Source: Chloroflexota bacterium | GTDB taxonomy: Bacteria; Chloroflexota; Chloroflexia; Chloroflexales; Herpetosiphonaceae | DNA length: 64,000 nucleotides | Assembly (NCBI GenBank): GCA_020161265.1 | Contig: JAIUOC010000009.1 | Coordinates: forward strand, 1 to 64,000 | Reading direction: 5' to 3' | In this document: positions 33,184-39,785 of the stretch, one piece after another | Position numbering within the stretch: the stretch's first letter is position 1 | Layout: each line of letters starts with the position of its first letter | Program-made: the position numbers and the translations under genes | The notes under the pieces: model-generated | What the model was told of the DNA's origin: nothing | Seen by the model: the letters and a program-made list of their open reading frames with translations, nothing else | Database searches by the model: none

Positions 33184-35307
33184 CTATGCTTCAGGTTGGT
33201 CGGTTCGGCTTAGTCGTGCGAATTCCTTGAGCAGCAGATCGGTGACGTCCTCGTCGGAAAGTTGGGCAAGCCGGTCTATACCCGCCGAGTCGCCATCATT
33301 CAAACCGGAGATGGTATGGGCGTTTGTGGTGTCCTGCGGCTGGAGGATGCCATCGACCTGTGAACGCAAAAGCGCCTCAATGGCATCATCTGAAAGGTCG
33401 TCGATCACCTGGATCGCGTAGTGGCGAGCGGTCGGCGGCCCGGCCGCCCGATCCGGCGCAGCTGCGGGAACGGCGCCCGCCGTCTGTGCGTCAACAATGT
33501 CCAACAGATACCAGCTCAACGAGTCCAGATTGGGATATTGCCACACCATCGTGGCCGATAACCTCGCACCCAGCAGATTCTCCAGGGACATCTGCAATTC
33601 AACCGCCCGCGCCGAATCAAGTCCGAAGTCGCTGAGGGCGTTCGAAAGGCCGATCTGGACGACATCAAGGCCCAGGATGCGGGCAATCTGCTGGCGCACG
33701 CATTGTTTGACCAGCGAAAGGCGCTTTTCCCTAGACGAGGTAGAGCGCATGTGCTGGATCAGGGTTGATCCAAGGGCTTCAACCTCCGCCATGGCTGAGT
33801 CATCAACCAGGTTTTTGCGTAAAATTTTGCCGAGGGGGCTTTTTGGAATCTCGCTGAGGAATTCGATCATGCGCGGGACTTTGAAGTCGGCCAGGCGGTC
33901 CTTACAATACTGGAGGAGCTCCGTCTGGGTGCATTCGCCGTCCAGCACTGCCACAGCCTTCGCGAACTCGCCGCCATAGGGCGCCTTGATGCCGACGACG
34001 ACCGCTTCCTTGACCCGGGGATGCGTCAGCAGGACATCCTCGATCTCCAGGGGATCGACCTTCCTGCCGCCGACATCGATAAAAATTTTTTTGCGACCGG
34101 TAATGGTCAAGCGCCCGGCCTCATCAAGCCTGCCGAGATCCCCGGTGAAGAAAAAACCATCGCGAAACATGTCCCGGTTGATGTCTTCCAGGCCGACATA
34201 GCCGCTGGTCAGCATGGGGCTTTTGAAAGCTATTTCGCCGATGGCCTCGGGCGCGAGCCGGTTTTTTTGCTCATCGCAGATATGGAGTTCAACATTGCGC
34301 ATCGGCAGCCCCACGCTGGCGGCGAGGCTCGGATCATCCTCAAGGTTGATGGTGACCGATCCCGCCTCGGTGCAGCCGTAGAGTTGCTTGATGGCAATGC
34401 CAAAGCGGGTCAGGAAGGCGTCGAACACATCCCGGGGCAAGAAGTTGCCGGCGGAAAAACATAAACGCAGCGATCCCAGCGCAGGCTCGAAGCCCACCTG
34501 TGCACTGCTGAGCGCGCTAAACACATAGGGGACGCCGGGCAAAACGCTGACCCGCTCGGTTTCGATCAGCTCGAAGACCCTGGCGCAACGGGCGATAAAG
34601 GGCATGTCGACGACAGCATTCCCGCCCATCGGCTGCTCCAAAATCACTAGGGTTGCTCCGACCATGGTGGCAGCCAGCAAGCAATTGCCCAGCCCGTGGG
34701 CATGAAAAAGCGGAACCAGGCACAAAATCACATCGTCGTGGGTCATACCGACAGTGGCGGTAAAATTATCACCCTCGGCGCACAGATTGCCATAGGTGCG
34801 CATCACTTTTTTCGGGCGCCCAGTCGAACCAGAGGAATACTGAAACAACGCTGGCCGATGAGGGTCGGCAGCCGCGGGCGCGGCGCGTTCAGATGCGGCA
34901 GCGCGGGAGTCCTCCAGCACACCATCCAGGGCAATGATTTCGATTGAGCGGCCAGCTGCAGCGAGGATCTCGCGGCACAGGCCCATGTACGGCTCGGTAG
35001 TGAGAATAACCCTGGCCTGGGCATCGGCAAGATAGTAGTTGATCTCGTTGTGCTTCAACAGAGGATTGAGTGCCAAAACAACCGCACCGATGTGCAGGGT
35101 GGAGTAAAAGCCGATGACAAACTCCGCGCAATTTGGTAGCACCAAGGCGATGCTTTCGCCTTCAGTAACCCCGGCCGCAGTCAGTTCATTGGCGAATGAC
35201 CCGATGGAAGCGGCAAGTTGCTCGTAGGTTATCCGTCTGGGTCCATCAATAACTGCGGTTTTCTGGGGATATTTCGCCGATGTCGTTTGGATAAAAGCCT
35301 CAGACAT
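33184..35307 (-). CDS. FadD22-like acyl-AMP ligase with C-terminal acyl carrier protein (likely 4-hydroxybenzoyl starter loader)
   Basis: 707 residues, close to the roughly 705 of mycobacterial FadD22. An adenylation domain (about 1-500) should activate an aryl acid as its AMP ester and load it onto its own carrier domain. Visible motifs: SSGSTGRPKKV (ATP/P-loop), GCTEAG, TGDLGRL, and the catalytic C-terminal lysine in SPLGKILRK. The carrier domain (about 545-610) has the phosphopantetheine serine in FGLDSARAVELQ. After it come two helix motifs with the same pattern, LSDDAIEALL and LSDEDVTDLLL, that look like docking elements for the next PKS. The gene lies between a chorismate-lyase-like gene (80 nt upstream) and a Pks15/1-like PKS (94 nt downstream). 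That context, rather than a pocket analysis, is why I name 4-hydroxybenzoate. A fatty acyl or other aryl acid substrate is the alternative. Confidence 0.9.
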   Translation of the reverse strand: MSEAFIQTTSAKYPQKTAVIDGPRRITYEQLAASIGSFANELTAAGVTEGESIALVLPNCAEFVIGFYSTLHIGAVVLALNPLLKHNEINYYLADAQARVILTTEPYMGLCREILAAAGRSIEIIALDGVLEDSRAAASERAAPAAADPHRPALFQYSSGSTGRPKKVMRTYGNLCAEGDNFTATVGMTHDDVILCLVPLFHAHGLGNCLLAATMVGATLVILEQPMGGNAVVDMPFIARCARVFELIETERVSVLPGVPYVFSALSSAQVGFEPALGSLRLCFSAGNFLPRDVFDAFLTRFGIAIKQLYGCTEAGSVTINLEDDPSLAASVGLPMRNVELHICDEQKNRLAPEAIGEIAFKSPMLTSGYVGLEDINRDMFRDGFFFTGDLGRLDEAGRLTITGRKKIFIDVGGRKVDPLEIEDVLLTHPRVKEAVVVGIKAPYGGEFAKAVAVLDGECTQTELLQYCKDRLADFKVPRMIEFLSEIPKSPLGKILRKNLVDDSAMAEVEALGSTLIQHMRSTSSREKRLSLVKQCVRQQIARILGLDVVQIGLSNALSDFGLDSARAVELQMSLENLLGARLSATMVWQYPNLDSLSWYLLDIVDAQTAGAVPAAAPDRAAGPPTARHYAIQVIDDLSDDAIEALLRSQVDGILQPQDTTNAHTISGLNDGDSAGIDRLAQLSDEDVTDLLLKEFARLSRTDQPEA

Positions 35308-35387
35308 ACATATTCCTTGCGCACAGACAGCGTCGTAGAACGCGTCTTCAACAACGCGAAGCGATTAAGCCGATAGAAGGCCGCTGG

Positions 35388-35924
35388 TTAGTCCAGGTAG
35401 TTCAGCGGGAACATCTCCGTGATAAGCATAATTTTTTTCTTCCGTGAGAAAACGCGGTATGTGCGCAACACAACGTGATGATCATTGGGGATATCAAAGA
35501 TCGAGCAAAGGTTGTGAGCTTTTTCCTGGCGTTGGGAAACCATTTCTTTGAACGTTTCTAGCCGATGATCCAACCAGAGGCGGCCAAGCGGCAGATTTGA
35601 GTTCAGTAATGTATCGCGCATGCTCGCTCGCAGCTCATCGTCGAACTTTTCGATCGCAATGAGCGACTCCGCATAGATATACGTCCTGCCGCTGTCGCGT
35701 CCTTGCAACAGGATCTGGCGCTCCAAGACTTCCTCGCCAACCCGAACATCTAAAAGATCGATCTCGCGGTTCGTGGATATCTTCTCGGAAAGCTTAATCA
35801 AGTTGATGGGTTCGCGGTAGTAAGCTTGCAAAATTTCAGTAACCGTACCGTCGGTGATGAGAAGGATGCGTTCAAGAGGGTTCAGTACGGCCATGTCGAT
35901 TGATTGTTGTAACCCGTTTTCCAT
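35388..35924 (-). CDS. Chorismate pyruvate-lyase family protein (Rv2949c-like), likely 4-hydroxybenzoate synthase
   Basis: 178 residues. From memory of the mycobacterial Rv2949c sequence, matching blocks run along the whole protein: VGEEVLERQILLQGR, AESLIAI, PLGRLWLDHRLETFKE and RTYRVF...IMLITEMF. Rv2949c converts chorismate to 4-hydroxybenzoate plus pyruvate, and this protein would supply the aryl starter for the AMP ligase next to it. The UTRA effector domain of GntR regulators shares this fold, but no helix-turn-helix precedes it here, so an enzyme is the better reading. It is the first gene of the PKS operon. Its base composition is lower in GC than the PKS genes. The ribosome site before the ATG is weak (TAGAGA). 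Confidence 0.85.
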   Translation of the reverse strand: MENGLQQSIDMAVLNPLERILLITDGTVTEILQAYYREPINLIKLSEKISTNREIDLLDVRVGEEVLERQILLQGRDSGRTYIYAESLIAIEKFDDELRASMRDTLLNSNLPLGRLWLDHRLETFKEMVSQRQEKAHNLCSIFDIPNDHHVVLRTYRVFSRKKKIMLITEMFPLNYLD

Positions 35925-36905
35925 GAAAAATCTCTACTACTAAGATTCTAAATCAGCATATCGTCGTTGATTATCTCGTAGAGGTGTTGAGTAAAAGCGT
36001 TGAATACCCAAACGAGTAAAACAAATATTCACTTAAGTTGTAGATTATCGTTATGGTATTCTGGGTTTATGACATATCAATTAAGATTTGATTAAGGATA
36101 CCGTTGGAGTCAAAATAGAGGCTGCAAAATATTACTCAAAGATAAAATCACCAATTAAATCAAAATCTCACATCACTTGAGTGAAGTAGCAGGCACATCA
36201 ATGCTTACTATCAATCGCAAAGGTAGAGTGGTGAGGAGATGAAATACGTACCAAATAGTGGAGTAGTGGTGATCTAGGTAATAGAACCAACTAGTTTTGA
36301 CCTGCGCTATCCTACCATAGGTGATAGTACGTGTCAACATAGTATTGATTGGGGCAAAAACTCAAAAATAAGTAGGCGTTCAGACCCCTTGCCAGGGATG
36401 ATACGATAGCCGCATGAACGAACCACCGCCGCTTGGAATCCCGCCCGAGGAGCACGAATCCTGCGCATGGATGCACAGTATGTCATAACCCACCTCAACG
36501 AATAGTTAGAGTTGCTAACTAGCGGAGAATACGCGACTTTCGGCAATGGTAGGGGTATGGAGGCTAGGAAGACATCCTTCATACCCCTACCGTTGTACTA
36601 TCTGATGTGGTCACGATTTAATTGATAAGCTTTTTTATGGATTCCACAAGGTTATGATCATTGTAAGTATTTCATAGTTTAATGAGCAGACATTAGAGTC
36701 GCTTTTAGCTAAAGAATTGTAATAGTCAAAGAGCGGTTGCACTGTTACTTAATCTGCTGGGCCCAGCAAAAGGTGGTAATAACAAGCGCCGATCGGGATC
36801 AGACCGCCTCATCGTGAATCACGCAGAGTGTGCAAAGGGCGTTTGACCATGACACTTTTATCTAAGAATGTCACAGCTAATTAGCTCTGCTGAGTGTTTT
36901 AATGA

Positions 36906-37073
36906 ATTATCGATTTTTATAGTATTGGTTTTGCAATAGAGTGCTTCTTCGAAGAGTTGATCGATTTTGTACGTGATTTGTATATTGACTATCAAAGACA
37001 TATCAGCGAAAGATTGGCCGAGGATGAGCTGGAATTGTTTGATATTCTAAAAAAGAGAATGTTACTTAGGTGA
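36906..37073 (+). pseudogene. Fragment resembling the C-terminus of a type I restriction enzyme R subunit (HsdR)
   Basis: A 55-codon open stretch, bounded by stop codons and without a start, reads ELIDFVRDLY...QRHISERLAEDELELFDILKK. This follows the conserved C-terminal pattern of HsdR proteins (a charged helix, then an EGLxEDELxLFDLLxK motif). HsdR is the translocating endonuclease of type I restriction systems. Nothing else of the gene, and no hsdM or hsdS, is visible nearby, so this is a decayed remnant. The match is from memory of the family and was not searched. Confidence 0.5.
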
Positions 37074-37226
37074 GGGGAAGAACGTTAATCTACCAGTGCA
37101 GTCATTGCTTCGCCGACACTAAGAAAAGCAAATCTGTTCAGGTCCATACAGGATCGTCGTTTAACTAGCAACAGTGGTTAGATAGCCAGCGAAGGTCGGC
37201 TAAAAGTTCAATCCTTGATCATAAAC

Positions 37227-37258
37227 CATCCTGACCATGACTGATCATGGTCAGGATG
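37227..37258. terminator. Perfect 14-bp hairpin downstream of glmS
   Basis: CATCCTGACCATGA and TCATGGTCAGGATG form a perfect 14-bp stem with a CTGA loop, 118 nt beyond the glmS stop codon. The T-run is weak on both sides (TTTGT on the plus side), so it may act as a terminator or as an mRNA-stabilising hairpin. Confidence 0.5.
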
Positions 37259-37376
37259 TTTGTGGTTGGAACACTGGAATAGTTGGATCAATGAGGTATA
37301 CGAGTATCCAACTTTATTTTCGAGTTTCCAACTTTATTTTCATTCCACAACATTCCACACTTGACATGCCAAGAAT

Positions 37377-39221
37377 CTACTCAACCGTAACCGATTTGGC
37401 GAGGTTGCGGGGCTGGTCAACATCAGCACCACGCCGCACGGCCATAGCATATGAGAAGAGTTGCATTGGAATAACGTTCAAAACGGCTGCCAATAATGGC
37501 GTGGTTTCAGGCACTTCGATCACATGATCAGCCTTAGAGCGCACAAGTTTATCGCTTGGATTAATCAAGGCAATCACTTTGCCGCCGCGAGCCATCACTT
37601 GCTCAACATTCGAGAGCATCTTTTCATAGACATGATCTTTGGTTGCAATACAGATCACTGGCATGCGCTCGTCGATCAAGGCAATTGGGCCGTGCTTCAT
37701 CTCGCCTGCGGGGTAGCCCTCAGCGTGAATATAGCTAATTTCTTTCATCTTGAGTGCGCCTTCAAGCGCAATCGGGGCATTGACCCAGCGCCCAAGGTAG
37801 AGCATATCGGTCGAGTGATGATAGAGATCAGCGAGTTGATCATACACCGTCGTATCTTTGAGCATGGTGTCGATCTTGGCGGGAATTTCAATCAGCGCTT
37901 GAATATGTTCGCGAATTTCGGCGCTGGTGAGTGTGCCACGAGCTTGCGCCAAGCGCAGCGCAAACAGGTAGCCCGCCATCAACATGCCAGTGAACACTTT
38001 GGTCGAGGCCACCGAAATTTCTGGGCCTGAGTGAATGTAGATTGCGCCACCATCAGCCAAGCGGCCTGCTTGCGAGCCAATTGCATTCAAAATTGCGACG
38101 CTTTTCACGCCTTGTTCGCGAGCTTCGGCCATCGCTGCTAAAGTATCAACGGTTTCGCCCGATTGGGTCAAGGCTAGCAATAAGGTTCGTTCGTTCATCA
38201 CAGGATTGCGATAGCGAAATTCGGAGCCATAATCGACTTCCACTCGCACCCGTGCCAAGGTTTCGATAAAATATTTATTGATCAAACAGGCATGCCAAGC
38301 AGTACCACAAGCTACTGCATAGATGCAATCGAGCTGTTGCATTTCGGCATCGCTCAACGTCAGTCCATCAAGATCGATTCGCCCAGTTTCGAGATCAACC
38401 CGTCCGCGTAGCGTATCAGTCGTGGTGCGTGGCTGCTCGAAAATCTCTTTATGCATGAAGTGTTTGTAGCCACCTTTGGCCGCCGATACGGGGTCCCAAG
38501 CAACGGTCGTGGTTGTTTTGCTGATTGGCGTGCCATCGAGCTTAACATATTCCACGCCAGTTGAGCGCACTAAAGCCATCTCGCCATCTTCGAGGAAAAC
38601 CATGTGCTGGGTGTAATCGACGATTGCTGGCAAATCTGAAGCGACGAAATTTTCTTGATCGCCATGGCCAATCACCACAGCGCCAGCGTTGCCAATCCGT
38701 GCCGCCAAAATCAAATCGGGCTGGGTTTGATCCATTGCCACAACCGCGTTGCCACCACGCAGCTCGCTCATTACTTGACCAAATGCGCGTTGAAAATCGC
38801 CATATTCGGCAGTGTACAAGCCAAGCATTTGGGCAATCACTTCGGTGTCGGTTTGCGAGTGGAAGGTAATGCCTTGTTCAATCAAACGGCCTTTGAGTTC
38901 GAGGTAGTTCTCAACAATCCCATTTTGAATCACCACCACACGGCCACTGCTATCACGGTGGGGGTGGGCATTGGCTTCGGTCACTGCGCCGTGAGTGGCC
39001 CAGCGGGTATGGCCGATGCCTTGATGGCCAGCGGTTGGCTCGGCATGCAAGCGGCGACGCAAATTGACCAACTTGCCAACCGAGCGGCGCATTTGAAATT
39101 CGGCATCTTCTAAAATGGCGATCCCTGCCGAATCGTAGCCGCGATATTCCAACAATTCCAAGCCCCGCACAATCACATCGGTTGCTTCGCGTGGGCCAAC
39201 ATATCCAACAATTCCGCACAT
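37377..39221 (-). CDS. glmS: Glutamine--fructose-6-phosphate aminotransferase (isomerizing)
   Basis: Makes glucosamine-6-phosphate from fructose-6-phosphate and glutamine, the first committed step towards UDP-GlcNAc and cell-wall sugars, in the cytoplasm. 614 residues, the normal family length. The start is the ATG giving MCGIVGYVG, because the second residue Cys must become the N-terminal nucleophile; a longer start would bury it. The N-terminal half is the glutamine amidotransferase domain (RWATHG, NGIVENY). The C-terminal half holds two SIS sugar-isomerase domains (TQSGETVDT and the terminal DVDQPRNLAKSVTVE). GTGGAG lies upstream of the start. The leader contains a glmS ribozyme, so glucosamine-6-phosphate should trigger cleavage of this mRNA. 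Confidence 0.97.
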   Translation of the reverse strand: MCGIVGYVGPREATDVIVRGLELLEYRGYDSAGIAILEDAEFQMRRSVGKLVNLRRRLHAEPTAGHQGIGHTRWATHGAVTEANAHPHRDSSGRVVVIQNGIVENYLELKGRLIEQGITFHSQTDTEVIAQMLGLYTAEYGDFQRAFGQVMSELRGGNAVVAMDQTQPDLILAARIGNAGAVVIGHGDQENFVASDLPAIVDYTQHMVFLEDGEMALVRSTGVEYVKLDGTPISKTTTTVAWDPVSAAKGGYKHFMHKEIFEQPRTTTDTLRGRVDLETGRIDLDGLTLSDAEMQQLDCIYAVACGTAWHACLINKYFIETLARVRVEVDYGSEFRYRNPVMNERTLLLALTQSGETVDTLAAMAEAREQGVKSVAILNAIGSQAGRLADGGAIYIHSGPEISVASTKVFTGMLMAGYLFALRLAQARGTLTSAEIREHIQALIEIPAKIDTMLKDTTVYDQLADLYHHSTDMLYLGRWVNAPIALEGALKMKEISYIHAEGYPAGEMKHGPIALIDERMPVICIATKDHVYEKMLSNVEQVMARGGKVIALINPSDKLVRSKADHVIEVPETTPLLAAVLNVIPMQLFSYAMAVRRGADVDQPRNLAKSVTVE

Positions 39222-39354
39222 AAAATCTATACTCCACAATTAAAAGCTCGCTAAAACACAACATAGCACCACACCGCACCAACCCGTATCGTCACTGAAC
39301 GGGGGCGGGGCATGCTGCTATGTAACTGGCCACAAGGTGCTGATTGTGCCTGCT

Positions 39355-39590
39355 GTTGCCAACAAGTTTTGCAACACCCTTTTGGGCTGTGGTGTACCCA
39401 AGAGGCATCCGCTGATTATTCGCTTTTCCCTACGAACTGAGCCAAGCCTGTTTCCGTGGACAGCAGCGGGAAGGCTATTCGAGCCGCCAGTCGCACGCAC
39501 CAACTTGGAGTTTGTAGGTTAGCACTCGCCCTGCGGCGAGGAACCTCTACCTCGTTTTCTGAATCATTGCGATTCAGACCGTTGCGCTTA
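39355..39590 (-). ncRNA. glmS ribozyme: glmS self-cleaving ribozyme (riboswitch) with a large structured insertion
   Basis: It lies in the leader of glmS on the same strand, ending about 134 nt before its ATG. Elements in order: predicted cleavage site A39588/G39587 in AAGCGC; P1 hairpin CTGAATC (39577-39571) with GATTCAG (39565-39559); core ACGAGGTAGAGGTT (39555-39542), whose AGAGG pairs with CCTCT (39405-39401); core CAGCGGATGCC (39414-39404), matching the family consensus CGGCGGAUGCC; P3/P3.1 pseudoknot TTGGG (39401-39397) with CCCAA (39386-39382) and ACACC (39395-39391) with GGGTGT (39379-39374); P4 GTTGC (39375-39371) with GCAAC (39359-39355). Canonical members have roughly 20 nt between the AGAGG and CCTCT strands. 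Here about 136 nt lie between them, including hairpin CTCGCC/GGCGAG and helix CTACAAACT/AGTTCGTAG. Glucosamine-6-phosphate is the known cofactor. Confidence 0.8.
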
Positions 39591-39649
39591 AGTTGAATAG
39601 CTGTTGTTGCTCCTTGCACTAGTCCATGGCCTTTTGCCACGATTGGGGC

Positions 39650-39655
39650 ATTATA
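39650..39655 (-). promoter_or_regulatory. Possible -10 box for the glmS ribozyme transcript
   Basis: A perfect TATAAT on the minus strand, about 62 nt before the predicted ribozyme cleavage site. No -35 box stands at the usual spacing; a TTGACA is only 8 nt upstream. The call rests on position and the hexamer alone. Confidence 0.3.
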
Positions 39656-39713
39656 CTGCATATTGTCAATTTGGGAAGTCGGTTTGATTCGCGAACATTA
39701 CATCAAGCGGAGC

Positions 39714-39780
39714 TAGCGGCTTTTGGCGGTAGCATTATTCAATCGAATGCCAGGCATTTTCTGCCAACCAAAAGCCGCTT
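39714..39780 (-). terminator. Hairpin after the hybrid histidine kinase
   Basis: AGCGGCTTTTGG (39715-39726) pairs perfectly with CCAAAAGCCGCT (39768-39779) just past the kinase stop codon. The intervening 41 nt are long for a terminator loop. Little T-run follows on the minus strand, so efficiency is uncertain. Confidence 0.45.
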
Positions 39781-39785
39781 GTAGC

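Larger units (their letters stand above)
35925..37376. other. AT-rich gene-poor junction between PKS operon and glmS
   Basis: About 1.45 kb with no intact gene that I can support. The left end should hold the promoter of the PKS operon; GAGTAAAA occurs twice there (35989-35996 and 36014-36021). A 24-codon run at 36414-36488 (MNEPPPLGIPPEEHES...) starts like some IS66-type accessory or transposase reading frames and then stops; this is weak. A restriction-subunit fragment lies at 36906-37073 and a strong hairpin at 37227-37258. The 15-mer TCCAACTTTATTTTC is repeated at about 37307 and 37326. The impression is of an old insertion boundary filled with decayed genes. Confidence 0.6.

Noticed and set aside
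35388..35924. GntR/UTRA-type transcription regulator instead of chorismate lyase
   Set aside because: The fold is shared, but there is no N-terminal helix-turn-helix and blocks match Rv2949c along the full length.
36334..36582. Minus-strand 82-codon open frame in the junction
   Set aside because: No ribosome site, no family resemblance, and it lies across sequence that looks like a decayed insertion remnant on the other strand.
39355..39590. tmRNA, RNase P RNA, 6S RNA or cobalamin riboswitch in the glmS leader
   Set aside because: None of their signature blocks could be found, while glmS ribozyme core blocks and pseudoknot pairings are present directly ahead of glmS.
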